64,000 bases of DNA from Ceratotherium simum simum (taxonomy: Eukaryota; Chordata; Mammalia; Perissodactyla; Rhinocerotidae). The DNA lies in the NCBI RefSeq assembly GCF_000283155.1, contig NW_004454170.1, positions 16,863,684 to 16,927,683 of the forward strand, given 5' to 3'. Shown piece after piece: positions 52,324-64,000 of the stretch; positions within the stretch are counted from its first letter, which is position 1, and each line of letters opens with the position of its first letter. The position numbers and the translations under genes are program-made. A model generated the notes under the pieces. The model searched no databases. It worked only from the letters and a program-made list of their open reading frames with translations, and was not told the origin of the DNA.

Positions 52324-52555
52324 ATTTCTTTTGTGAGGAAGATCAGCCCTGAGCTAACATCCATGCCAATCCTCCTCTTTTTGCTGAGGAAGACTGGCCC
52401 TGGGCTAACATCCGTGCCCATCTTCCTCCACTTTATATGGGACGCCGCCACAGCATGGCTTGACAAGCCGTGCCTCGGTGTGTGCCCAGGATCCGAACCC
52501 GTGCCGCCAGCAGCGGAGCACGTGCACTTAACCGCCACGCCATGGGGCCAGCCCT
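52324..52555 (-). mobile_element. ERE SINE, reverse
   Basis: From 'gtgaggaagatcagccctga' to 'catggggccagccct'. Target-site duplication 'aatgtcgacac' (52,313-52,323) and 'aatgttgacac' (52,556-52,566), differing by one CpG to TpG change. Confidence 0.96.
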
Positions 52556-53080
52556 AATGTTGACACCTAATTGGGAGTGAGGGATAATGTTGGTTACTTC
52601 TTTCCGTTTCTCCCTCCCAAACAGCAAGAGCGTCCTCTGGGAGTCATACAAGGAACCTGGAACAGGCAAGAAGCTAGAGGCAATACCTTCAGTGACCAAA
52701 AAAGCCCCTAAGTGTGTGTTTTTGCATATAAAGTAAATTCCCAGACTGGACTCCTACAGGCCTTCCAAATCCAGTTGTAACTTCTGCATTCACATTAGCT
52801 CCACTACAAGCCCAAACCTGCATGCTCCTCTGTGAGACATCTCCTTCTCATCAAAGATGCCCTTGATAGTCATTGTAACCACGTTTCACCTGGGTTAAAA
52901 TGTTTGGAGAAGACATATACACACGAGATGATTGATTCCTTCCTTACCCTAGGCTAAACTTTCTCTAATCCTAAAAAATGACTTTATGAATCAGCTGTTC
53001 TTCTGATACTTAGGAAAGAAAGGCAAGTCCTTAGCAGTAAGCATAAAAACCCAGAAACCCCAAAAGACTTCTATGTTCTT

Positions 53081-53371
53081 TTTTTTTTTTTCTTGTGAGG
53101 AAGATCAGCCCTGAGCTAACATCCGTGCTAATCCTCCTCTTTTTGCTGAGGAAGACCGGCTCTGATCTAACATCTATTGCCACCCCCCCCTTTTTTTTTT
53201 CCCCCCCAAAGCCCCAGTAGATAGTTGTATGTCATAGCTGCACATCTTTCTAGTTGCTGTATGTGGGACGTGGCCTCAGCATGGCCGGAGAAGCGGTGCG
53301 TTGGTGCGCGCCTGGGATCCGAACCTGGGCCGCCAGCAGCGGAGCACGCGCACTTAACCGATAAGCCACGG
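53081..53371 (-). mobile_element. ERE SINE, reverse, composite tail
   Basis: Both tail modules are present: 'gaggaagatcagccctgagc' and 'agccccagtagatagttgta'. The head ends at 'taagccacgg', lacking the usual 'ggccggccc' end. Target-site duplication 'agacttctatgttctt' (53,065-53,080) and 'agacgtctatgttctt' (53,372-53,387). Confidence 0.95.
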
Positions 53372-53399
53372 AGACGTCTATGTTCTTATAGACGTCTTA

Positions 53400-54530
53400 C
53401 AGAGCATTCCCAGGAAGGACCCTAAGGAGGCCACATTAATATTTCTGCCTGAATAATCAGGATCCCAGAGCCAGTAACGCCCCTGGGGGACAAGGTTACC
53501 GTAAGTCACTTGTGGGAGCTTGAAAATATTGCTATGGCCCTACCCTTTTGTCTACACAACTATTGAGAAATCAAGAAACACTCCTAGGGGCTACTAAACT
53601 TTTGTGGATTGTGCAAAGGTTTTACAGACACGTCGACTGAGAATTCCAAAGGTAGCGACAGAGAGTGGAAAGAATGGAAGATTCTTGCCCTAGTCCTCAC
53701 ATTATTTAATCATTTAGTCTCTCTTTGCCACCATCCACTCCACCCCTACCCTCGCTTGTCTCTGACATGTTCTTTCTCTGCCTTTTAGCAGATTGGAAAT
53801 CTCCAAGACCTCAAGTCTCAAGAGAGACTTAGATCGGTGCACTGGAAACATGTAAGCCCTTTTCTGCTGATCCTCCTTGCAAAGAATCCAAGAAAGCCCA
53901 GCAGTGCCAAGCACCAGGTGTTTTTTTTTTTCGCTCTGGGTTTCACCCAGCCTGGCATGGCAGGCAGCGGCCTTATTTTGCTTTCATAAGCCATGTTATG
54001 TAACTAAGATCTTGAATAGTGACTCTGAGCCAGCTTAGAGGTCACGACAGAAGGGGAGGTGAAGAACAATCGAAGACATGGACAGAGAATAAGGAAAGAG
54101 AGTGAGAAGAGAAGGGAGAGAGAAAAAATGGAAGGGAGAGTGGAGACAATGAGACCGTTTGATTTCTACTGCCTGTTCCTATATTCTTGATCTCCAGTGA
54201 CAAGGTATGCTACCCGAAAAGTTCTTCTCTCCTCATTTTAGCTGGGAAGGAGACCTCCTTCAGTTCACAATCTGGAGGAGCTCGCTGAGTGCCAGCTGCC
54301 TGCGGGCATCACTCTGGGGCCCGTTGGTGTCCCTGTTGGAGGCTGCAGCAGCATGTTCTTGGTGGAAAACAAACAGGTGTGACATTGTCTCCATTCACTC
54401 AGCCTCCATCACAATTCCATGCTGACTACGTGAGTCAGGGGGCTGGTGAGTGGGGAAGCCCCAAAGGGCCTTGTAGACCTGAGGTCATTTTCTTCTTGTA
54501 TATTTCAGAAGCTTGTAGCCCACTATAGCC
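53400..54530. other. Gene-free stretch
   Basis: Includes a purine-rich tract (about 54,050-54,150, 'agagagtgagaagagaagg'). No gene and no repeat that I can name. Confidence 0.45.
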
Positions 54531-54532
54531 CA

Positions 54533-54690
54533 CTTCCAGGAAGTCGGATGGACGTCAGGAGCAGGTGCCAAAGATAGGGTAAAGGGATCTGAATTTATAC
54601 CCATAAAATATCACTTTGTTTCATTTGCTTTAATCAAATTAAATCTGAAGGCAATAGCAGCAATGCTGAAGTGTGGCCTTGATCTATGCC
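54533..54690 (+). repeat. Left arm of an inverted repeat
   Basis: 'acttccaggaagtcggatgg', 'gtgccaaagatagggtaaag' and 'catttgctttaatcaaatta' reappear as the reverse complement at 56,655-56,800. The best-matching part is about 115 bases, with weaker similarity beyond. Confidence 0.75.
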
Positions 54691-54899
54691 CCAAGTATCT
54701 AAGGAATCTTCTTTTCTCATCAGTGCATGCTCAATGGAAATTTCACTGGCCTTTCACTGGTGCTCAATGTTGCTGCATGAAGTTGAATCCTAAAGTGTTG
54801 GAACGTATATTTGATGACCACCCATAATGGGTACTGTAAAAAGAGCTCTTACGCCTGGGAGGCTGGACAAAATGACCTGTGGGGCAGTCTTGACAGGAT

Positions 54900-55860
54900 T
54901 CATGTCTCCGTTGAGCCATCTCTTTTTCAGATTAAACATTCTTAGTTACTTCTATTCTATAAAGACTTCTAGATCCTTCACCAGCCTGTTCTCATTCCTC
55001 TAGATATTCTCTGGATTGTTGATCCAGTTCTAAAAGGCTAATTCTCCAGAACTGGTCTAATGGGTGTGATTTCAGAATAGGTGCCTTCTTCTTCTAGACA
55101 CCAAATTTCTAATAAACATAAGAAAAATTCCACTGAGCTTTTGAAAGTCTTATTACACCTGTTGCTTTGCAGTCTATTAAAATCCTTGAGAGAAGGGATA
55201 AATTGCCCGTAAACCAACATACACTTGTGTTCTTGATTTCAGGACTTCATAAGGATATAAAGTTTATCCTTGTTACATTTTATCCTGCTAACTTTGGTAT
55301 AATTTTTTCAAGCCATTGTGATCTTTCAAAATTGATTTTGTTTCTCCCTCTTTGAGTCACTGGCAAATTATTTAACTGCATTACTATAATTTTTCAATCA
55401 AGTAAATGACAAAAAACAGACTGGAGGCAGAATAAATAGAGTATTCTGCCGCAAAACTCTGAAAGGCTTCCTTGCAGATTGGAATCAATTCCTCAACCAA
55501 CGCTCTATGAATATGGGTTGTTCTACCAATCCAATCCATTTTTTCTGCTTGTTTAGTTTGCTCATAAGAGATTTTTTCAAATGTCTTTCTGACATCAAGA
55601 CATATTACGTCACAATAATATTGCCCTTATCTACTAGTTTAGTGACACTATCAAAAAATAAAAAACGAAAAGAAAATCTGGTCAGATTGTCATGACTTTC
55701 TCTTAGTTAGCATCTTTGTTTGTCATGATCATGCCTCTTGTTTCTGATTACCGTTTGATAATTTGCTCTAATGATTTTTCTAAAATTTTGTCAGTATTAA
55801 AAAACTTACCAGTCTCATTACCAAAATTGTTCTGTTAAAAAATTAGGGCAAAATTCACCC
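54900..55860 (-). repeat. CR1/L3-type LINE fragment (reverse)
   Basis: The reverse strand reads like an ancient CR1/L3 LINE. Complement of about 55,560-55,640 gives ...LVDKGNI..., then a C-LDVRKTFEKISYEQ segment, an eroded form of the reverse-transcriptase motif 'YLDFSKAFDxVxH'. Complement of 55,720-55,850 gives the typical flanking text of this family. Many stops, no function expected. Confidence 0.65.
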
Positions 55861-56654
55861 AGTGTATGGTATCCTGCTACACTTCTGTTTCTGCTAAAGT
55901 CGCTGAGGATGTTTCCTGGAGCACATTAGCAGATAGATCTCCCCTCCCCCACCCACAGCAGGCCTCACCTGCTGGGCCAGCAGTTAGATGGGATTTTTTT
56001 TGTTGCTTTGCCTCGGGGAAGGGTTGGGTTGCTGGGCGGTACTCTGAAGGCTGCTAGAAGACCACCTCTCCAGGAGTTTTTAGTGAAGGCTCAAACACTT
56101 TAAATCTTATGGGGAAGAGGAGAGAAGAGTCCCCAAGAAAAGGAGCCTCTGAGAAGACTTGAAGGAAATATTCCCCAAGACAGAAAGGACATTGACATTG
56201 TTTTGGGGGACCAGGAAGGTGACAGGACTTCCTAGGGGAAGGATAGTAGGGGTCACCTGAAGAGGTTGGGCCAGAGCAGTGAGCAGGCCGCCTACTTCCA
56301 GGAGACCACAGGACCTTTGACCGTACATCACCAGCTGCAGCCACTTGCCACCTTTTCCTTGTTTTCTGGGCACCAGGTAATTCTGAATTTATTTCCAGCT
56401 CTCGGAAGGTCTAGGGATCCCAGTAACACTGAGGCAGAATTTCCTGCCAGGCTGGCAAGATGGGGGCTCAGAGTCTAGTGAGAGCTCCATTGAAAGGAGG
56501 GACACAGGGCATCTCTTTGGTGGTCAGGGTAGCTAGAAGACTTATCCAGGAGCTGCATTTGCATAGCAGGGCTACTGTTTTTACCTAGCTTGTAAATCTA
56601 TCTGGAATGGCTGAGTAGAGATTGTGATGGAGATTATGGGATTGGTAAAGCCAC
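55861..56654. other. Gene-free stretch
   Basis: No gene or named repeat. The small open frames on both strands have no recognisable features. Confidence 0.4.
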
Positions 56655-56800
56655 CAGGCCATACCTCAACATCACTACTGTGGGCTTCAGATTTAATTTG
56701 ATTAAAGCAAATGAAATAAAGTGACATTTTGTGGGTGTAAATTCAGAGCTCTCTACCCTATCTTTGGCATCTGCTGCTGAAGTCTAACTTCCTGGAAGTT
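56655..56800 (-). repeat. Right arm of an inverted repeat
   Basis: Reverse complement of 54,533-54,690. Shares 'taatttgattaaagcaaatg', 'ctaccctatctttggcatc' and 'cttcctggaagt'. The arms lie about 2 kb apart. Confidence 0.75.
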
Positions 56801-56959
56801 ACTCAATAAAAGTTGTTGAATGAGTAGATGAATTCTTTTGGATCTGAGCTACTCATCTATATTCCTCCTTTATCGTTTGAGCATGTGCTTTAAAAAATTA
56901 TATACTCTGCAAAAATCATATAATAAAAGATTTTATCTGTAAAGATTTCCTTTCCCCTG

Positions 56960-57155
56960 CATTAGCAATTACTGCATGCTAGGTGCTGTTGACCCATTTA
57001 ATTGCACAACTCTATGAGGTTATTATTCCCATTCTACAGATAAGAAAGCTGAGGCACATAAGGATTAAGTCACTTGACAATGGCCACACACTAGGAAGAG
57101 GCAGAGTTGGGATCTGATCCCAGGCAACTAGTTCTACAGTTTCCTGGAACTCAGT
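56960..57155 (-). repeat. MIR SINE remnant
   Basis: 'attactgcatgctaggtgct', 'cccattctacagataagaaa' and 'gctgaggcacataaggatta' in reverse MIR order. Confidence 0.65.
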
Positions 57156-57278
57156 CTACTCATCTCTAAAATGGCAGTGATATAAGTGTCCTGTGCACAC
57201 CACTATATTGCTGTGAGGACGCAGTAAATGTGAAAGTGCTTTGCATCTTGTACAATGTGGCATCAACGTACATTAATT

Positions 57279-57528
57279 GTGTGTGTGTGTGTGTGTGTGA
57301 GGAAGATTAGCCCTGAGCTAACATCCGATGCCAATCGCCCTCTTTTTGCTGAGAAAGACTGGCCCTGGGCTAACATCCGTGCCCATGTTCCTCTACTTTA
57401 TATGGGACGCCGCCACAGCACGGCTTGACAAGCGGTGTCTCAGTCCCTGCCCAGGATCCGAACCTGCGAACCCTGGGCCGCCGAAGCGGAGCGCACAAAC
57501 TTAATTGCTATGGCGCCAGGCCGGCCCC
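57279..57528 (-). mobile_element. ERE SINE, reverse, with (TG)n at the tail
   Basis: A (TG)n run (57,279-57,299) stands where the A-tail would be, then 'gaggaagattagccctgagc' and the reversed head 'aggccggcccc'. Flanks 'acattaatt' and 'ccattaaatt' may be a decayed target-site duplication. Confidence 0.94.
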
Positions 57529-57529
57529 G

Positions 57530-58985
57530 TCCATTAAATTTAGTTACGAGAAAGTAACATTCTTTTCTTTTGTTTTAACTTTTTGTGATATAGAGACTGT
57601 TTTATTTTAGAAACTGGTCTTAGTGCCAGCTCCTTTGTTTTCTTGTCTCAGAAAGGGAATATGTCTAACTTAGGGAAGTTTTTGACTTCTTGGTGTCTTG
57701 GTCTTCACCCTTTCAAAGTGGAATCTCCCAGTTTATATTTTTAAATAATGCTGATTGGGAAGCGACTTTATCCTGGGGTGGAGAGGGGAAAGAACGGAGG
57801 AAGATCCTGAAGGGAATATGTCATATCCATTTAGCTTTCCTTTGTGATCGGAAAAGTCTTAGGTGTGACAATGATGACTCTATTGTATTCTTAGAGGACT
57901 GCGACAGGCTAAAATGACCAGATGGATGAAGAAGGAAAGCAAGCAGTTTGAATTTTCCACGATGATTCTCACAATTCTCTTGGCTCCTCACATCTAAGTT
58001 CTAGGAGCGAGCAGGCCACCTACTGCATCTTCAGGATGTCCCTAAAAGGCAGGGGAGAGGAGGTTCAAGTGAAGAAAGGAACATGGGAACTAAGTGTGAT
58101 GTCCCTGAGGTTCCTCAGAAAAATGCTTTCTACATCTGGAGGTGGCTATACAGCTAGTGTATTCCTTGACCATGTTAGTTTTGCTTTTCAAAAGACAAAG
58201 GACTTATTTGTATGCGATTTGTGTTTAATTGGCAGGGAGACATTAAACTAAGCTAGAACTAACCTTTCACCGCCCCGCCACCTTTTCCTCAAACATCACA
58301 ACCATAAAAAAGATGGTACTCAACAATTCCACTCTAACTAAAGAGTTCTGTGTTCCCAGCACCATCTTCTTTCCACAACTGCAGTAATGGGGCAAATTGT
58401 AAACTTTCAGAATCAAAGACTGCCCCCCACCTCCCCAGACCTAACCACATAATAATCTCCAGTGGAGGAAGAGAGGGAGTATGTATTTTAAAAACCATCC
58501 CAAATGCTTCTTCTCAGTCAAGTTCAGGAAACACCTATTGGATTCAGAGTGCTGACAAGCCCTGATTTTTGACTCCAAGGACCTGGGTTCACTCTCCATC
58601 TGGCATCAATTTACTTAAGCTCATCAAGACTAATTTTCCATTCTTATAAAGCAGAGATCATAATACACCAGGGTGCTTGAGGGAGCGTGTTGCTACAAAG
58701 CCCAGTCTCCTTCCTCAGGCATTAGGACTATTCTGGACCATACTTTGAACTGATCACCCATTACTAATTCCATCAAGCCCCCATCCCTGTTTTCTTCAAT
58801 CCAGGCAGAGCTTGAAACCTCAGCCTTCATCACAGAGTCTCTATCCATGCTGCTTCGCATATCCCCTAATTGGACCAGTTTGTTCCTCCCTTCCCCACAG
58901 CTGACCCTTCCATTATGCTCTCTGGAACTCCTGGCTTGTGATCAGCAGGCTCCCTATAGAGTTCCAATTTATTCTCTGCACATCT
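57530..58985. other. Gene-free stretch
   Basis: Short chance frames only. No repeat that I can name with confidence. Confidence 0.4.
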
Positions 58986-60080
58986 CATCACCTTGACCAA
59001 CACCATGACAAGGATTTCCTTCAGGACCAGATGGATATATGAGTCCAGAGCTCTTGGATCCCAGACATCTCTGTGAGTTCTCGGCTCCTCCTTTCCCCCT
59101 ACATGTCACCTGGCCTTTCCTTTTCAATTTCTTTCACTGGCTCCTCCTCCTCCCTTGACTGGCTCCAACCTCTACATTTTGGAGAGTTTCCAGGGCTCTA
59201 TCCTAGACTCCCCCCAGGTAACCCTCAGTCTACATGCACCAATTTTTATCTCCAGCCCAGATGTCTCCCTTGAGCTCTAGACTTCTATATCCAACCACGT
59301 ACTTGATAACCCCACTTGGCTAACAGGAATCTAAAACTTCAATATGCCCAATATAGAGCTTTTTATTTCAGACTCTTCCTCCCCATCTCTCTGGCAAACC
59401 TAGCAATTAATCTTGATTCTCCCTTTTCATTCCTGGCATGCTCTCTTCCCATCTTGTCCATCAGCAAACCCTGTATGTTTTATTTATAAACTTATTTTGA
59501 CTCCTTCCGTTTTATCCATCTCCACCATCACATTCCTAGTCCAAGTCACCATCGTCTCTCACTTTTGTTTCTACTTTCGCCTCGGAAATGGTCTTTCTCC
59601 TTCAACTCTAAGCTCTAATTAATGTATTTCCCAACAGCAACCAGAGTAATCTTTCAAAAACCTAAATCAGATTATGTCCCATCCCTTCTAAAACTTTTTA
59701 ATGGTTTCCCGTTGTTGTTGTAATGAAATTCTAACTCCATTCTGTTGTCTATTAGGCCTCGCATTGGTCTGGACCCTTCCTACTTCTCCGTCGTCGTCTC
59801 AGACCAGAGTGGCCTCATTCCCTGTGCTCAATTCCACTGTCTTGCTTTCTGTTCTGGGAAGACACCAAGATGGTAACCTTTGAGTGTGCTGTTTCTTCAG
59901 TCAGAAGAGGATCTTCGCCAGGTTCGAAGCAGAGCTGTCCGGTTCTCATAGGTCTCAGCTCAGCTGTCACCTTCTCAGAGAAGCCTTCCCTAGCACACCT
60001 CCAAACCCTCTCCTCTGTCCTCTGTTTTATTCTATTACATCAATCTTAGGATTTCTTTCATCACAAGTATCATAATTAGT
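58986..60080 (+). repeat. L2 LINE 3' half
   Basis: A long, old L2 stretch on the sense strand: 'caccatcgtctctcactttt', 'aaccagagtaatctttcaaa', 'ttaatggtttcccgttg', 'attggtctggacccttccta', then 'tcagctgtcaccttctcaga' and 'gaagccttccctagc'. Decayed. Confidence 0.65.
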
Positions 60081-60164
60081 ATAACATTGCCATGCTAATC
60101 TATTTATTTGTGTGTTTATTATCTGTATTCCCTATTATAATAATTATTATTTTCAATATGATGT

Positions 60165-60350
60165 ACTAGAAAGAGTTTGAGAACTAGATGGAAGGCCTAG
60201 CTTAATTTTAGGTCCCATTACTTACCTATTATGTGATCTTGGCAATTTACTTTCTCTCTGTGCCTTATTTTTCTCATCAGTAGAATGGGATTAACATAGT
60301 ACTATAAGGTTGTTATTAGGATTAATGAGATAACGTCCCCATAGTGCTAA
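60165..60350 (+). repeat. MIR SINE remnant
   Basis: 'aggtcccattacttacctat', 'tatgtgatcttggcaattta', 'ctcatcagtagaatggga' and 'aggttgttattaggattaat' in MIR order. Confidence 0.75.
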
Positions 60351-60359
60351 GCAGAGTTT

Positions 60360-62600
60360 TTCCTGCTGCTACATATTGGGCATGGCATTTCTAAAGATGT
60401 TCATTGTCGCAAAATTACATCCTAAGTAAAATCATTTTAAGAATTATTTAAGAAGCCTTTATAGAAAGTTTTTTCTGAGTTCTCCTCCCATTTTTATGGC
60501 AGGAATCAAGGAAATGCTCTGGGCACCTTCATTTTGCAAACCAGTAGAGTGGACACAAGGCCTCTTACTCTTGGAGAATAGACGCTAGGGAAGGAAGGCA
60601 AAGCTTCCTGGGCCCACATAGCAAAACATTGCTCTCCAAACAAGCCCAACGAGACCCAAGGAGGGCATTGAGGAGATCTGTCAGAGACAAGGAAACATTT
60701 TAAAGTAGCTCCCTGCAAGCACTGGACTTGTGAGGGTCAGAAATGGGACTGGCCATTGGAGCTTGTGTTGTGATTTGTGTAAAAGTTTATATTGCGCTTT
60801 TTACTCCTAGGAGCTAAGCTCCAAAGGTAGAGACACTATCGCTTCTATTTCTTTTAAATTCTGACTTTCTCCCACCTCCTTTACACCATGTCTAAGTGGA
60901 AGGTAACTTTTGCATAAAAGGAAAAGTAAACACTAGGCTTAAAAACTGAAGTCCTGGGATCTGGGCACTGGTTCCATCAGATACAACACAGAAAGAGGTT
61001 CCACACCTTTCTGGCATACTTATATGCTTATATACGTAGACTACTCCTGGAAAAGTTTACAAGTACTGATGGTAGTGACTTACTCTGACACAGAGGTAGG
61101 AAAGGATTCTTTGTGATTGTTTTTCTCTACAATTTGGAGTTTTAAAAAAATCATGCATTTATGATCTTTTCAGAAAAAACTTCTGCACTTTTTAGCACCA
61201 TGGCACTAAGTCTATGAATTGGTGAAGGTGAGACGTCTGATCCTATTATCTTTGGGCAGGTCACTTAATCTTATGGAGATATTTCATCACCTATAACCTG
61301 GTTATAATGATGTACACCCCTAGGATTAAGTAAGACCACAAGGTGATGTGCCAAAGCACATGAGCAGAGAACACAGCAGATGTCTAACAAACACTCGTTA
61401 GTCTCCCTTTCTGTCTCCCCCACCATAGGTAGAGCCATGGGCACATCGTCTCTCATGGCCTGGGTTTCCTTTCTTCGGCCAGGAAAGTTGCTGTGGATGC
61501 CACAGCTATTTAAATCATGACCTTTCCTGCTAAGGCTCTAGGACACCTCTATCTTAGGCTGGGATGACTAAGTTTGCTGATGACGGAGGTTGCTGGGAGT
61601 GTGTTGGGAGGTGGGGCAGAGGTGGGGCCATGCCTCTGTTAGACCCATATGACTTAACTGGCTCTCATGCTCTGCAAATTTCTCTTGATAGAGACGCCTG
61701 CCAGCCAGACTGGTAATCTTTGGGAAGATAGAAATAGCAGGGCTCGTGGCTCCAACTCCCATCTTCTCTTTGGTCTCCTTTCTTCACTGTTGCCACTCTT
61801 AATTTCCTTTGTTGCCTTGGCTGCCTCAAGTCCTCTCCCAAGGGTGATGGAGCTTTGTCTGAGCAGCAAGGTTGGGCTGGCTGGCTTTCCAGAAGACATG
61901 GTCTAGAGAAACAGACAAAAACCTTTCATTATCTCCTTAAGAGGCACTGTCAGGATGTCACTGTCCCACCTGGTTCTTTTAAGCCAAGTGACCCCACCAA
62001 GCTAAGTCACATGATTTAACCACAATTGCCATCAGCTCTCCTTGCCCCCATCCCCATCACACAATCTAAACAAAAACAGTGAGCTTGCTACCTCCAGAGA
62101 GTAAACCCACTCCACACACACTACCACAACCCACTGGAAAACTCCTCCTGGAGTTAAGCTGAACTTGCTCAAGGTTGAACACCTGACATGGTTTTCACAA
62201 AGTTTTATGCAAATACTGTGTTGGTATGAGAAGCAACTTACACAGAGCTCCTTTTGATCCTCATAACTTTTATTTACAAAAAGCTTTTACAAAGTGTTAA
62301 ATTTTATGTATCATCTAGGCTGGGCCATGGTGCCCAGATATTTAGTCCAACATTATTCTGGATGTCTCTGTGAAGGTGTTTTTGGATGAGAGTAATGTTT
62401 AAATTGGTGGGCTTTGAGTAAAGCAGTTTACTCTTAATGATGTGGGTTGGTCTCATCCAATCTGCTGAAGGCCTTTGTGGAAAAAAGATTGACTTCACCC
62501 AAGCAAGAAGGAATTCTGCTATGAGTGGAACTGCAACCCTTCCCTGAGTCTCCAGCCTGCAGCCTACCCCATCAGATTTTGGACTCACCAAGCCTCCACA
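60360..62600. other. Gene-free stretch
   Basis: No gene that I can support. A MIR-like fragment lies near 61,225-61,395 ('ctaggattaagtaagacca'). Confidence 0.45.
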
Positions 62601-62637
62601 ACTGCGCGAGCCAATTTCTTAAAATAAATCTCGTTCT

Positions 62638-62712
62638 GTCTCCCTCCCTCCCTCCGTCCCTGTCTCTGTCTCTGTCTCTCTTTCTCTGTGTGTCTCTCTT
62701 TCACTCCTCTCT
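62638..62712. repeat. (CTCC)n/(CT)n low-complexity tract
   Basis: 'ctccctccctccctccgtcc' followed by 'tgtctctgtctctgtctctc' and 'tttctctgtgtgtctctc'. Confidence 0.9.
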
Positions 62713-62897
62713 ATAAATATATAGATATTTCTATTTACAACTTTGTCCTATGAGCAAGCAAAACCTAATTTGATAGTTTTTATCAAGATCTTACCAAAGT
62801 CAAAACAAAGAAAAACATGCATTGAAAAAACTGGAAAAAATATATGAAATGTTAAAATTAAATGGTGGAGCTATAGTTGATTTTCCTACATTTTCTA

Positions 62898-63208
62898 AAT
62901 TTTTTTTTTTTTTTGTGAGGAAGATGAACCCTGAGCTAACATCCATGTCAATCCTCCTCTTTTTGCTGAAGAAGACGGGCCCTGAGCTAACATCTATTGC
63001 CAATCCTCCTCCTTTTTTTTTCCCTTTTTCTCCCCAAAGCCCCAGTAGATAGTTGTATGTCATAGTTGCACATCCTTCTAGTTGCTGTACGTGGGACGCC
63101 GCCTCAGCGTGGCTGGAGAAGCGGTGTGTCAGTGCTCACCCGGGATCCGAACCCGGGCCACTAGTAGCGGAGCACGCGCACTTTACCGCTAAGCCACGGG
63201 GCTGGCCC
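62898..63208 (-). mobile_element. ERE SINE, reverse, composite tail
   Basis: Long T-run (the reversed A-tail) at 62,899-62,914, then 'gaggaagatgaaccctgagc', a second T-run, then 'agccccagtagatagttgta', the tRNA-like body and the reversed head 'cacggggctggcccc'. One of three copies with both tail modules (also 32,531 and 53,081). Confidence 0.95.
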
Positions 63209-63499
63209 CTATAAATGTTTAATAATGAAAATGTATTACTTTATAATGGAAACATTTAAAATTAATTCTTAATTTGGAGGTTTATGTTATGACAAGATAG
63301 AATTTTTAAGTATAAATAAATTTCAAAGTAAAACAAAACAAAACAAAAACAGTGTGCTTGCTGTGCAGATATAGCTTCAAAGCAAATAGCCCAGGGCTCT
63401 CTTTCAACCAGATTCTGCCACTAAGACCCTCTGTCTAGGAGTCTTGCCGTTGCTCAGGTATTCCCGAGAGCTAGGGCTGCATGCCTTCCCAGATTCAAT

Positions 63500-63730
63500 G
63501 TGACCAACGGTCTGTGAAGACCAGCTACATGCCAAGCTTGAGCTAGGTGTACTCGCTCGAAACTAGTTTTCATCTGATTCTCACCACTTCTCTACGTGAG
63601 AGGTAGGTTATTCTCACTTAACAGATGAAGAAACTGAGGCTCCAAGAAACAATGTGATTCGTTTAAGGCCACATAGCTAGTTAAGAGGGAGAGTTAGGAT
63701 TTGAACTCTAGTTTCCTAACTCTAGCCCCT
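63500..63730 (-). repeat. MIR SINE remnant
   Basis: 'acttaacagatgaagaaact', 'gaggctccaagaaacaatgt', 'aaggccacatagctagttaa' and 'ggatttgaactctag' are the reverse MIR order. Confidence 0.8.
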
Positions 63731-63858
63731 GTCTTTCCTAGGATTCCAGGAGATGTGGGAGACGGCAACACCAAGAGTCTAGTTCATTCTAGACCAGCTT
63801 TTATATTGGACAGGGTGGGATGTAAAAAAATGCATATGATCAAATTTTTACATACCAG

Positions 63859-64000
63859 GGCCGGCCCCATGGCTTAGCGGTTAAGTGCGCACGCTCTGCT
63901 ACTGGCGGCCCGGGCTCAGATCCCGGGCACGCACCGATGCACCGCTTCTCCGGCCATGCTGAGGCCGTGTCCCACATACAGCAACTAGAAGGATGTGCAA
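63859..64000 (+). mobile_element. ERE SINE, cut by the window end
   Basis: Head 'gggccggccccatggcttag' through 'cagcaactagaaggatgtgc'. The element runs off the end of the window. Confidence 0.95.

Noticed and set aside
48968..57528. Direct and inverted repeats that might look like a CRISPR-like or tandem array
   Set aside because: They are dispersed ERE SINEs at irregular spacing, in a vertebrate genome.

Overview
This is vertebrate nuclear DNA, almost certainly from a perissodactyl mammal (horse, rhinoceros or tapir lineage). Genes have introns with GT-AG sites, a CpG-island promoter and poly(A) signals. At least 15 copies of the tRNA-Ser-derived Equine Repetitive Element (ERE) SINE are scattered on both strands, many with target-site duplications I could read. 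MIR, L2, CR1/L3, L1, MaLR LTR and DNA-transposon remnants fill the rest.

Layout. Positions 1-11,600 are gene-free and repeat-rich. From about 11,640 to 31,300 lies a segmental duplication built around TEDDM1 (transmembrane epididymal protein 1, TMEM45/DUF716 family). Unit A (about 11,640-15,728) carries a broken copy. Unit C (about 15,865-18,550) is interrupted by a 100-N assembly gap and keeps only an open C-terminal fragment. Unit B (about 24,900-31,030) carries the only complete intact reading frame, at 28,269-29,174. An island of L1, MaLR and other repeats (18,890-24,900) separates C from B.

From about 35,850 to 46,120 lies GLUL, cytosolic glutamine synthetase, on the + strand: a CpG-island promoter, a noncoding first exon near 36,550-36,666, six coding exons between 39,192 and 44,745, and a long 3'UTR ending near 46,120. 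As I recall, GLUL and TEDDM1 are also neighbours in the same orientation on human chromosome 1q25. All splice sites and the catalytic motifs are present. The N-terminal domain, however, carries a 2-residue deletion and several non-conservative changes in a normally near-invariant protein.

The most intriguing signal is in GLUL intron 1. A 142-codon ORF with a strong initiation context ends at a strong splice donor, and joining it to the normal exon 2 acceptor continues in frame into glutamine synthetase. This predicts an alternative leader exon and a possible N-terminally extended enzyme with an acidic, Ser/Pro-rich and basic extension.

Positions 46,120-64,000 hold no gene I can support: ERE SINEs, an eroded CR1/L3 LINE, an L2 LINE, an unexplained inverted repeat and simple repeats.
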